A stretch of DNA of 64,000 nucleotides from Breviolum minutum Mf 1.05b.01. Its lineage: Eukaryota > Sar > Dinophyceae > Suessiales > Symbiodiniaceae. Positions 25,693 through 37,010 of the stretch are shown here, in pieces; the stretch's first letter is position 1, and each line of letters starts with the position of its first letter. Position numbers and translations under genes: made by a program. Location: NCBI GenBank assembly GCA_000507305.1, contig DF241033.1:27990-91989 (forward strand), given 5' to 3'. The notes under the pieces were generated by a model, which made no database searches, was not told where the DNA came from, and was given only the letters and a program-made list of their open reading frames with translations.

Positions 25693-27698
25693 CTCTTGGG
25701 AAATGGCCTTGTATTTCAGTATTTTGTTCACTGGCTGTGGACAGCATTTCGAGCCAAAAATTGCAGCCCGGGGTGCTTGGATGCTTTTCTATCTACCTGC
25801 ATTTTCTACCGAAAAGACGTGCTTAAAGAATCCCAAAGATACTGTAGATGGGTTGTCCATAGAAATGGCATGGAATCGTCCACATTGCAGCTGCCACGAC
25901 TGCAGTTTGGTAAGTCTTGGAGACCATTGACAAACACATGCTTTGCATTTCGATGAAAGTCAACAATGTCAAGAATGGACACAGCATCTCGCAAGTCAAG
26001 TGGAAACAGCAACAGAACTTTCAATTGAAACGTGACAAAGAGCAGCGATGGGATCTCTGTGACGTTGGTTTCGGTCGCAGGCTTAAAGGCTTAACGTGTG
26101 GATTGGAGGAGTTGTTTCTGGCCGCATAGATTTGTCGTGTCGCATGAGGCTTTGCCAACACAATGGAGGCAGGGTAGATCCATAGGGTGTTTTGGCATTC
26201 CGCATTATCAGTTTGATGTTTGTTTTGGGACTACTCTTGCTCGGCTGTGCAAAGAGGCAAAGTGCCAGAATAAAGGTCTTCTCTCAACTTGTTACTCCAC
26301 AGTCTTGAATTTAGCTGATCCACATCAGATTCAACACTTAGATACATCAGTCATGGCAACTTTGACTCAAGTTCTGCCCGTGTTTGGCTACTTAAATTTT
26401 TGTTTGACTTTCGGCTCAGAGCAATCAGGTGAGGGCATGCATTCCGATGACAAGCATCACATGCATATGAATCATATGAATTGCATTTTTTTTGGCTAGA
26501 GAAACTTTGAAGAGGTCAAGTGAGGCAAGGTCTGTTTGAGTATCATGGCGGGACAAGAGGCGGGCCTGGGACAAGAAATATCGATTTCGTTTTGTATTTC
26601 AGGTTGAATTGGCTCAATCTGATTCACAGGATATCGGTTTATGTTTCTTGCGAGGCATTTCTTGATGAGGTTTCACGTTGGGAGCCTAATTGATTGGTTT
26701 TCTTAAAAGTGTTATGATGATGTGGAAAGACTGAAGAGTATCTTCTTTTGGTGCCACTTTTCCTTTTGATTCTTATATACCTCTTTCGGAGGGACTAGCA
26801 GTGACTAGCACCTAAGGTCAGTTGCAGAGTGATGTAGATGAAGCTGTCTACAATGATGCTGTTCGGGTCACAAAGGCAAAGATGTGATATCGCAAAATCC
26901 AATACGTCGGTGTTTTTGGACACAGTAAGTTCCTTAACAGTCCACCTTGGTCTTAGTGGGCATGTCCGTCGACCCGGGCCTCCTGTTGTCTTCCTTCATT
27001 TGTCTCCCAGCTTTGGTGCCTGTGTCCGCCTTGGGGCTGTTGCCTCCCCTTGTCTCCCTCATGTGTCTCCCAACATTGGTGGCTGTTAACACCGCCTTGG
27101 TGTTGGCGGTCGTGTTCGCTTCCTGTGCTTTTGGCTGCGTTGATTTGTCTCAGAGCTTTTGGTGAGTGTGTCCACCTCTTTGGGCCTTTGCCTCCTTTTT
27201 TGTCGTTTCATTTGTCTCCCAGCATGGCTGGCTGCGTTGTCTTTGACTTTGTTTCGGTTTGTTAGCCTTTGTCTTCCTTTTGTTTAGCCCCCAGCTTTGT
27301 TGGCGGAGGTGGTGGCATACAGGCTTTTTGTGATGGTTTACCACGGGTTCTCTACTTTTTGAATGTGTCTCCCGGTCTGGGTATTGGTGTCTATCCTGGG
27401 TGGGCGGCAATGGGGATTTTGACCCTCATGTGTTTGTCGCACTAATTACTTGACTCGTTCCTCCTCACTGGCTTAGTTTTTGTTACTTGCCTTTTAGTGT
27501 CTTTGTTACACATGACAACCACGTTCTATGTTGGCCATTCTGTTTGGGGTCTACTCTGGTGCAATTGATCAAGTGAAGTATATTTGTGGATTTGTGGAAC
27601 AGAACGCTAGCGTCACTGCATCACTTTGAAGAGACACAGGTAATCAAAGCAAAAGCTTTGTCTCTGCATGTCTTTGCACATGTGCTCATTGCGCGCAG
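25693..27698. other. Intron/spacer upstream of the rhodopsin core
   Basis: The first transmembrane helix of the rhodopsin should lie here but is not identified. A small coding-like patch at 26832-26885 reads DVDEAVYNDAVRVTKAKM. The right half (26940-27570) is occupied by the T/G-rich CTCCCAGC repeat described separately. Confidence 0.35.
26940..27575. repeat. Degenerate minisatellite-like repeat ending in a dispersed repeat
   Basis: The motif 'tttgtctcccagc(a/t)ttggtggc' recurs about five times with irregular spacing of roughly 70-110 bases. The last part (about 27480-27575, 'ttacttgccttttagtgtctttgtta...attctgtttggggtctac') is repeated with mismatches at 33170-33270. This suggests a dispersed element rather than coding DNA. 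Confidence 0.6.
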
Positions 27699-30600
27699 AT
27701 CTTTTCTGGCATTTTCTTTGCTGGACTTGCGGGATGGCTAAGCATGGCAAATGGCACCAAACTGTCCTTCATCCAGCAGGCTGTTGCGCTTTCGTACGGG
27801 CAAGATACATTGCATCGCAAATGCCAGCTTGATTAAACAAGGAACAGAAAGAAATTCATTGTATACGAGAGAAAGTCTTTTCGAGTCATTTTCGTAATTT
27901 TCTCTGTGTTCGAAGATCTTTGAACCCACTTTTTGTTTGAATTTCCTCCAACTTCGACCTTGTTAAGCTATCGCTGTAGGCTGCTTTGGAAAAACGTTTG
28001 ACGGTGTGCTGCTTCTTGGGGGTTTGGAGCTCAGCTTCACCGAGTCGAGTCTCTTAGAATCTTAGAAGCCGGGTTGGAAGTTTGAAGCCCTCCAGCCCTC
28101 CAGCCCTCTAGGTCTATGTTGGAGCATTTTCGGCCTTTTTCAACTTCTTTCAGCTGACCGAAGTGACTTGACTCACGGATTTAAGGTTTAAAAGCTTAGG
28201 TGGCTTTGGCTAGCAGCTAGTCGCTGGTTTTTGTCAAGTTCATTTAATTTTTTGTTTGTTTTTTTTGGTCAAATAGTTTCTGATATACTATATATATATT
28301 ACGATGTGTTCTTCAATCAATCGATGCTTGAAGGTGGATGATGTCCTCTTGGACCGTGGAAGCGCTTTCACTTTGGACTTCTCGCGGCCTTTGGAATCAT
28401 GGCAAAGTTTCACCCCAGTGACCCAGTGGCCAATCCGCAAAAAACAACGTCACAGATAAAGCTGATTGACTCAGGAGTGGATCATGACTTGCCCTCTGAT
28501 GCAGCTCGCACTGGTGCTGATGGGTGGTTCTCGAATTCCAGAGTACCGCCGCATGGTGATGCCTGGTTTGTACCTGATCAGCACTTGTGAAGAGACACAC
28601 TCTCAGTAGTTTGCTCTGAGAACACCTAGATTTTTGTGAAGATTGACTTTGATCTGTTGGAAGCAAAGAGATTGTTTTGTTAGACAACACATTCTAACAA
28701 TAAATTTCAGACTTTTGAACCTCCAGGTCTGTGATTGTGCTCTGTTGCGGAACAGCGTCGATGCTGCTGTGGGATGTTTTCGCCGGTATCTTAACATGTC
28801 TTGCTATTTTTGTTTCCGGTGCTTGCACTTTGCTGCTTCAGCAAGTACCGTGAGTAAAGTAAGTATTCCTTCAGAGGTGTACATTGCCTACGGTGTTGGT
28901 CTTTGCTTCGCTGGAGCTACTTGACCTGCATACCAGGAATCTGATCTTTACACACATCTTGGGGCGAAGATTTGAAGATGTCAAAATCAATCAGAATTGG
29001 CCTTCAGAATTGTCAAATCAGGTCATGTTCTTCTTGAATCGCCAGCAAATCATTGAGCACAGCGATGGCCAAGAATGCCTTTTGCTCCTTGGACATCATT
29101 TTTGTGTCAACGGAAATGTGGCAGCGAAGAAATTTGGTGTAAACATATCCGAGGTATGGCGATTCGGAGCCTCCTGGCAGCACATCAGATCTAGAAAAAC
29201 ATTGTACGGGAACAAACAGAAAACAGCGTTTCTGTTGAGCTCAAGTTTTGAAGGCTTCGATTTTCTTGGTTTACACATAGTTTCCTTCTTAAAGTTTTTA
29301 GGGACGAACCAACTGTCTCTTCAGGTTTTGCAAGAGCTCAACACCTCATCCTGTTAAGACATTTTATGATGGGAAAAGGAACAAGACATTAGCCTTTGGC
29401 AGCTCCTTTCGCAATTTTGCTTTCTCGGGAGGTTTCGCAAAGCATCCATTCTACTCATTGTGACCTGGGTGCCCTTTCCAACATTCTATGCGCTGTCACC
29501 GGAGGGCTTTGGAAACTTCACCTGCACTTGGGGGGGTTGAAGGTCTGACATGGATTCAACTCGTCTATAGTTTAGAATTAGCAAACTGTTGATAAGCGAC
29601 AGCAAAAAACCTTGAATGTACTTGCTGTATACTTGCCCGACCGTCTGGTTTAAGCGAGCGCGGAGAAGCTGCATAGATGTTTCTGCTTTTCCATTCTTTT
29701 GATTTCTTTTGATCATGTGGCAGCAGATGTCCCAGCACAATGAGTTCATAGGATTTCCTACAAGGGATGCTGCCGGATTGAAACCTGAACCTGTTTAGCA
29801 TCCTATTCATTGTATTGTGGCATCGTGAAATCAGCTGTTGATGAGGAGTTATCACGGATGTTCTCTTCGTCCAGGCAGCGGGTATTGAATGGGAAGCCAA
29901 CTGTGGGGAAATGTCCCCGAAAAAAGGCGCTTTAGCGCTGGTGGAAAACTCATTGTTAACAGATGATGCTTAGGACACAATACCGCCCATTTGTAAAATG
30001 CACAACTGATACGAACCTGGTTGGACTGGGTCATGCGGCGAAAGTTCTGCACCAGGCACATGTATGTGAAGAATTGTAACATGCACTGACCTGCTTCAGG
30101 TTGGTTGGGCCTTCTTGAACATTGTGTCCAAGTTCACGTTCATCTTCTACATCCAAAGGATCAAGGAGTTGACTTTCTCATCCGCACCTCTTCTAACACT
30201 CTGACAGCACTCAAAAAGACACCCGGCCCCAATTTGCTTTTCTTTCTCCCACCTTGGTACAATCATACCCATCACAACAATCGTCTGAAGATGTCTGACA
30301 GGACAACTATTGCAACCGTTTGAAGGTGAAGCGTGAGTTTGTTGGAGTTCAGAACGCTCAAGGAAAAGCAGGCCGAAGGGCAGTTGGAAAACTTGGGTAG
30401 CGAGCCAGCATGGGAGCCACGGAAATGTGAAATGTAATCTTCTGAGAATAATCGTGCAGTGGTTCCTTGGTTCTCTTCGATCCAAACACCAGGCGGAGGG
30501 GTGGTGGGTCCAGATGGAACTATCACTCCCCCACTCTCGGGTATGGATTTGGTGAAGTCCAAGCAACAGGCGTCTCAACAGAGCGGAAATGGGTCAAGCA

Positions 30601-31815
30601 TTTGTTCAAAATTTCGCTTGATGTCGAGTCCGTTGTTGAGTCACTTTGCACCGGTGGCGCCTAAACAGCGTACCTTTCAGATTTTTTGGAGGAGAAAGCC
30701 ACTGGTGAGATGGGCGCATTGGTGGTGGAAACCATGTCCCTTTGTTGCAGTCTCTTTTACACATCAGCTGCCTGCTCGTGTTTGTGACGCTGAGGAACTT
30801 TCTGGGCATGGCACAAAATTCCGATCGCTTTTTGAGGTGGGTGTTTTGCTCCGAGGTTTCCTCGTTTGGTTCTGGAAGACGCAGGGGCTGTTGTATCCGG
30901 GACCCATTTTAAGATATTTTAAGTTGATATTTGCCGCCTGTCCATTGTAGTTTTGGTCTTTCTCAATGGCAGCTTGAACTAGATGAATTAAAATGAATGT
31001 ACTTTACAGTGACAAATAAAACGGCACAACTCCTCAGTGACGTCGGAGAATGCCGCGCAGGTTGCTGCAAAAGTCCTCAATCACTTCGCTGACCCGCTTG
31101 GAGACTGTCACGCAGCAAGAATGTGCCCAGCTGCAAGTGCCCTGGGACTTGGTTGCTGCTGTGCAGAAGCGTTTGCGAGCTGGAAACTCAGCGACACTGT
31201 GGATACATGGATACATGGATGCACATGGTAAGATGTTTTCAAATTTTCATTTGCTTAGTCCTGTTGTTGCGAGGTGTGGAGGTTGGAGATGCAGGACTGT
31301 ATTGATGTGTCAAATTCTTTCATTCTATTGGACTAATCACAATGCATTGAATACATGCATAGTCACAAATCTCTGCAGCTTTAAAGACTTATGTGTGATG
31401 GTGTTGAGACCTAAGACCGTATTTGTCCGATGGACAGGATGAAGCGGAACTTGCCTTGGAACAAGGCGAGCTTCACTATCAGATGGAGGTGGATCCAGCG
31501 CTTCTTTGATCAAGACTTCGGCTGTGTTTCCCTCTAGCATTGACTTGAAATAGGCTAATGTCCGTGTAGGAGCCGGTCAACAAACAAGCCTTGGCGGACA
31601 AGATGAACCAACTGCAAGCGATGGGACAGATGGGACAGATGGGACAGATGGGAGGACTGAGATCCGAGCAGCGGCCCAAAGTTTTTGGAAACACTAGCAT
31701 TCAATTCGAAAACGCAGACGCCAGCAAACAGTTCTTGAAATCCGAACATGTTTGTCCAAGTCCGAACCAGCATGATGCGGTGATGTCACCGAGATATAGA
31801 AAACATGATATGTGA
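27699..31815 (+). CDS. Microbial-type (type I) rhodopsin with long C-terminal tail
   Basis: This is a seven-helix retinal protein. From 27699 a helix reads IFSGIFFAGLAGWLSMANGT (TM2-like). Exon 28475-28569 reads EWIMTCPLMQLALVLMGG (TM3) and SRIPEYRRMVMPG. Exon 28727-28849 reads SVIVLCCGTASMLLWDVF and ILTCLAIFVSGACTLLLQ (TM4-5). From 29403 comes RKASILLIVTWVPFPTFYAL then SPEGFG (TM6). From 30100 comes VGWAFLNIVSKFTFIFYI, where the Lys codon at 30130-30132 is the retinal Schiff-base site (TM7). The pattern E-W-x-x-T-C-P and W-x-x-F-P...PEGFG is closest to channelrhodopsins. The 28569/28727 join keeps phase with GT-AG. Same-strand exons at 30459-30590 (IQTPGGGVVGPDGTITPPLS), about 30681-30740, 31437-31505 (DEAELALEQGELHYQMEVD) and 31570-31812 (MGQ repeats) look like a cytosolic tail. 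TM1 and the TM3 arginine were not found. Pump, channel or sensor cannot be decided. Confidence 0.78.
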
Positions 31816-34092
31816 TCCTAAACCTCCTCGCTGAATAATTTTTTGTGGTGTGCGGCATCAGAAGATCAGGCTTGGGAATCGCCCAGACAAGTCGCCCTTC
31901 GCAAAAACCCAGTGAATCCGAAGATTTGTAAACTTTTGATGTCTGAGAAGTATCTCATGTAATATATACCGCATAAACCAGTATATTCATGTTCATGGTG
32001 CCACGTTCTCCAAGGGGCCGTGCGTTTGAAAACATTCTCATCCAGAGTTTGGAATGCACACTGGCAGAAACTGTGGGTTTTTTGATGTTTTTCTTCTTAG
32101 ACTTGTTCGAATTAGACGCTAAACTTCTGTAAGGGTCATCGAAAAGTGTCAGTTTTGTACGTTTCGCCACAGCGGCAAGCATTTTTTGGACAACGCTTTT
32201 TCGGGGCAAAAGTTTCGAAGCCTATCTCTGCAACTTTTTACAGGCTTGACCCAAACTTGTGAACAAATCATTGTCACGAGATCGGCGCCATTGCCATCGA
32301 TGCACATACTGCATCAACTCTTTCTGATTAAGGTAGCCTTGTGGATCACGATTTTTCAACGATCGAGGGATGCATCATGTTGCGTGGGACATGTGTAATG
32401 TATGTACCGAAGCAGTCCATTCCGTAGCAAATTGAACACGAGTTACATTAGGTTTGGACATGTATTAACTATGTACCGAAGCAGTCCATCATGTTGCATA
32501 GCACCGAGATGTGTTCAAGTGCAAGAACCATCATGTTGCGTAGCAGTGAAGATGTGTTCATGTGTGCATGTTCTAAGAACATGAACAGACCCACCCCACC
32601 CCAACACCACCTGTTGCATAACATCTAACATGAGTGCCAGAACATGTGTGCATGTGACATGTTCCAAGAAATTGACATACGCGCACGGCCTCTTATGGCA
32701 CGTGGCACCATGTTCATACTATATGGTACTATATGGTTGTGCCTTGCAAAGCCGGCGATGTGCCAGGGAACAAGGCTGTCGTGGTGGTTGTTGTTGGTTT
32801 CTCTTTCTGTTTCTTCTTGTGAGTGCTGGCTGTGTGCGTTCGCATGAGCGCGCGGGGAAAAGGTGCCTTTTTGAGAGCTTTTGCGGTCTGCGCGTGGTAG
32901 ATTACCTCAACTTTTTTTTGATGCGTTGCCCTCTCGAAAGCTCTTTCTTGGACGCTTTTTTTGGCTCCCGTGCCGATTAATGGCCTTAAAACCACCCCAA
33001 AAACTGCTTCCAAAGCCTCCTGAAACGAAGGGGGGCCGGTGGCCAGCCAAGAATTTCAGATTACCAGCCTTTTCCGAAACAGTTTCTTGTTGGGGCTCTC
33101 AATGCAGCCTAGATGCGTCTGCCTCGGTTGTGGGAGGGGTCAGAGGATTTTGGTTCTCATCCATTTGTCTCCCCAATTTGCTACTTGCCTTTTGGTGTCT
33201 TTGTTATGCATGAAAATCATGTAATGTTCTATGCCGGTTCATTCTGTTTGGAGTCTACGCTGGTGTAATTTTCTCATGGAATTGCAGCTGCCCAAAAGGC
33301 CTGCTATTTTCAGTGTGTTTTGAGTCGCCTTTCCAAAACACAGTGTTTTTTACAGGCTTGCGGGATCGGTGCCTCTAAAACGGCTCCCTGCGGGGCCATT
33401 TTCTGATGTAATTTCGCCCGGCCCGCCCTCAAATCCAAGATCCAAAATAAAAAAAGGTTCAATTCAAAATCCAAGCCCAAATCCCCTAAATCAAATTTTG
33501 GCTTGAGTTTTGGATTGTGGATTTCGGATTTTGGATTGTGGATTTTGGAATCCCGTTGACGAGCGCTGCCCCAGTCGGCGGACTTGTATGTTCAACAACA
33601 CAATCAGGCAATGGTTGCTAGATCGTTGAGGTCCATTCTGTCCTGGGGAATCCTTTTAATGTCTGATGTTTGCATGTGGATTTTGCATCAGAGGTAGATC
33701 GCGCTGTTGCTTCCAATTTCATGACAAAGAAAGACCTTAAACGAAGCGGCGCAAGAGAGAGAACGGGACTGAGTCAGACATGCTAAGTAACCTGGTTACT
33801 TCCTCACCCAATACAGTGATACGAAACAATTGCACCATATTGCAAGATAATTCTTACATCCTCGGAGCCAAACTTTTGATGAAAGGAGGCTGAACTTTCG
33901 CTACAGACATCACTTGACAACTGTTCCTTGATAACCAGGACAGGCTTCACCAGGGCATCAACCCTCGCCTATTTCATACACACCCCAACCGGTCCAAATG
34001 CCATTGTGACGGGCCAAGAGTTGTGCAGATGGTGGAATGGTTTTTGGTGGTGAAACAATGATCATTTGAGATTGGAAACCTTGAGGCCTGGC
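31816..34092. other. Intergenic; repeats, no gene
   Basis: This holds divergent tandem copies of a roughly 60-base unit containing 'atgtaccgaagcagtccat...catgttgcgtagca' (about 32390-32540), and a second copy of the 27.5-kb dispersed repeat at 33170-33270. An imperfect hairpin or tandem of 'ttttggattgtggattt' and 'aaaatccaa' is at 33430-33550. No convincing exon on either strand. Confidence 0.5.
33130..33275. repeat. Dispersed repeat, second copy
   Basis: The stretch 'ctacttgccttttggtgtctttgttatgcatgaaaatcatg...ttcattctgtttggagtctacgctggtgtaatt' parallels 27480-27575 with scattered substitutions. Both copies are on the same strand about 5.7 kb apart and are preceded by a 'ttgtctccc' motif. 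Confidence 0.65.
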
Positions 34093-37010
34093 ATGGTGGA
34101 TGAACCACGTATTGCCCGCCTCGAGGCGCGTTTCAAGCTGCCAAGCAACAATGTTGATGCCTGTGTATCAGAGATGCTGTTGGTTGCAGGAGACCTTGAT
34201 TGCCATGCAACAACAGAACGACACCATCCAGCAGCAGAATGAGTACTTCCAGACAGAGGTGCTGAGGAGGCTTTCTGAACAGCAACAACACCTGATGCAG
34301 CAGCCAGTGGGTCAGTCATCACCCCAGCAGACTGCTGCACAGATGCAACAGAGTCAGATGTTGCAGCAGCAGCTGCAGCAATACGAGAACTTCCAGACGG
34401 AGGTCATGAGGAGGCTTTCCGACGTTGGTGCCGACAGCCCGCCACTTGACACAACTGCTGTTCGGAAAGATGTTTCATTCCAAGGAGAAGTAGGTTTCGC
34501 CAAGTTTTTGCAAGCTCAACATCTCAAAATGACTGAAACGACCAAGTATCATCAAACAAAGAATGCAAAAATGCACAACAGCCAAGCCGAGGAAAGCACC
34601 ATCCAGCTTGCGAAACACCATCGAGATGACGGTGGCAGCGACACTGAAGAACAAGGAGACGGCCTCCAGCTCCGTGTATTTTTGAAGTGGCACATTTGTT
34701 TTTTCATGAAGCGGATATCGGATATGTGATGTTGTTTCTACATAATATATATATATAATTTCATATAATATATAGATACAGTATTTTTTTCCCTTACGAC
34801 GGGATGGCCAGGAGATGGAGAGCCTCTTTGAGCATCGTATTGAAGAGCTTGTTTGCGCTGCACAAGTCCGCATCGAGCAGGTGTGCCGTGAGACCTAAAA
34901 TTCAAACATATCACGTGAGAACGTGTTGATGTGAGCGTTGTCATGAGTACTTGAAACAGCTTCTCTTGGCAAGGCAGCTGACAAGGTCAGTGACAGTCTG
35001 CGAGCACAAGTCCGTGAAGTTCAGGCTGGTGGCTATTGGATCTCAAGTGCGGGGCTTGAGCCCCACCTTAGCAGACATGGGCGCACAGACACCCTTGTTT
35101 GACTACGTTTGATTTGCTCATGATACCAAAACAAGCTCCATTACTATCAGCAGCTCCATAGTGGTTAGTTTTTATATCATTATTGCTATGGTGATTTTAT
35201 TTCTTTACTGTTAAGGGTGTCATTGATTGTATGATCTCCGATAGCTTGCCGTGATGTTTCGCTACCACTAGCACTGTTTTCAAGCAAGTGCACGAGCAGA
35301 TTGGGAAATACATTCATCGACACCATGTCAAAGGATGCCGGGAACTATGAGTTTGTTCACTGGTATCTAGACACTGTTGCATTCAGATAAGCAAACTGTT
35401 CTTTTTGCTTGTTTTTTTTTTCCCCGCCGGACAGGGCAACTTGGAGCGATCTCGTGAATCAGAGTCCTCCTTCATTGAAAAGACCGACGAGAAGATGAAG
35501 GCTTTCATGGCCAAGACGGATGAGAAATTGCATGGCTACATTGAAAAGTCAGACGAGCACATGCAATCCTACATCGCCAAGACAGACGAGAAGATGCAAG
35601 CCTTCATGGCAAAGACGGATGAGAAGATGCAATTGGCTGTCGAGGACCGCCAAGTAGAAGGCTGCCAGCTTCGCTGAGATCACAAGCCCTGGCTTTTTGA
35701 TTTTCTTTGGTGAAGTTTCTCGATGTGTAGCCTCTAAGGCATATTATTAATGCAGACGAATTATTTGTGGATGCATGGTAAGGGTGGCAAAAATATACGT
35801 AAAGATGGTATGGATTTATGGATGGTAAAGGGAGCACAATTTCGCATGCAGGATGTCAACAAATCCGCCGAGTACACAAGGCACGAATCCTCCTGTTTCA
35901 GTTTGCAAAATGTGTTTTTCCACACAGCAGCATGTCGTGACCGGATTGCAATATAACTGTGCTACTGATCATTCTCATGGGTAGACTACCTGAAGCGAGG
36001 CGTATTTTGTCAGACTACCTGAAGGAAGCTCGAACCGCCAATGAGAGTCGCAACGACAGCCGTCGTCAGGACGAGACCAGGGAGTTGCAGTGTTTTTTTT
36101 TTTGCTGCCTTAGGTGGTGGCAAATTAGGACCCCGTCACTCAACTCGTTCCACGTCAAAGGAGGATATGGAGCGCAACTTTGCGCGCAAGTTGGAAGACA
36201 GCAATGCCAAGATTCTTGAGAAACAGGCTAGGCCCTTTTGGCTTGTGAAGGTGAGATGAATGGAGACCATGGACAAAAAACAGTCATCCCATCTGTTGAG
36301 GACCGTGTTGCGGAATTCCTCCGTGGTGCATTACAGAATGATATCACCACAGTGATGAGTCGAAGCGATATGGTCGTTGCAACATGGCTGCATTCATCCT
36401 ATGAACTTTCTGCTGGCTCTTGTTTCTGGACATAATCTCTCCTGCCGAATGAGTCTTCTTGCTCTTTTGTGGTTTGATGTTGCATGTCTCTGTGACTTTC
36501 AGGATGTGGTCAAGGAGAATGGTATGATGGTGAAAGAGTCTTTGGGTGACCTCAAGCGCCTCAACATCAATGCCTTGGAACTCGCCAATTCAACTCAGGA
36601 ACAACCAAAGCCAAACAGCTTAAGCACATTTAAGCACATTTAAGCACCGCGAATTTCCGAGTCTACACATGCTTCAGTTGCTGCAGGGTTGTTAAACCGA
36701 AGCTGAAATGTGTGCAGGACGCCATACAACAAAATATCCATCGCTCCGGCGAGATTCGCAATGCTGTGGAAGGAATCTCATCACAGACTCTCAGATCAAA
36801 TGGATAGCCTTGTAAGAGCTTGCATATCTAGACTTCACACGAAATTCGAGTCTCGGAGTCTCCACTGCTATTTTTTTCACTTTGAGTAGACTTGATAGAT
36901 TTGCGAAATCTTGCAATCTTTGATGCCACGTGCCTTGGCTGTGTACTTGGTTTATTAGAAGATTTCTTGAGGATCTCCGAGATGGCATCACGCGGGCCAT
37001 CAGCTTTGAG
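34093..37010 (+). CDS. Coiled-coil protein with Q-rich N-terminus and hendecad repeats
   Basis: A candidate start ATG at 34093 reads MVDEPRIARLEARFK. An exon from 34190 (AG at 34188-34189) reads ETLIAMQQQNDTIQQQNEYF then LRRLSEQQQHLMQQ, with a duplicated NFQTEVxRRLS element. Exon 34812-34880 reads MESLFEHRIEELVCAAQVRI, and from 34974 AADKVSDSLRAQVRE. Exon 35435-35653 holds five 11-residue repeats. Further exons are about 36012-36086 (YLKEARTANESRNDSRRQ), 36150-36225 (MERNFARKLEDSNAKILEKQ), 36290-36355 (VEDRVAEFLRGALQND), 36504-36600 (VVKENGMMVKESLGDLKRLN), 36719-36775 (AIQQNIHRSGEIRNAVEG) and about 36972 (DLRDGITRAI). Nearly all exons encode long amphipathic helices, so the product is probably a filamentous scaffold. 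It has no named family. Membership in the same gene as the rhodopsin tail (left) or the 39-42 kb coil (right) cannot be excluded. Confidence 0.6.
35480..35641 (+). repeat. 33-base coding repeat (11-residue hendecad), five copies
   Basis: Within one exon the units KTDEKMKAFMA, KTDEKLHGYIE, KSDEHMQSYIA, KTDEKMQAFMA and a partial KTDEKMQ follow each other exactly every 33 bases. The DNA copies differ mostly at third positions, so the repeat is kept at protein level. Eleven-residue periodicity is typical of slightly right-handed coiled coils. Confidence 0.85.
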
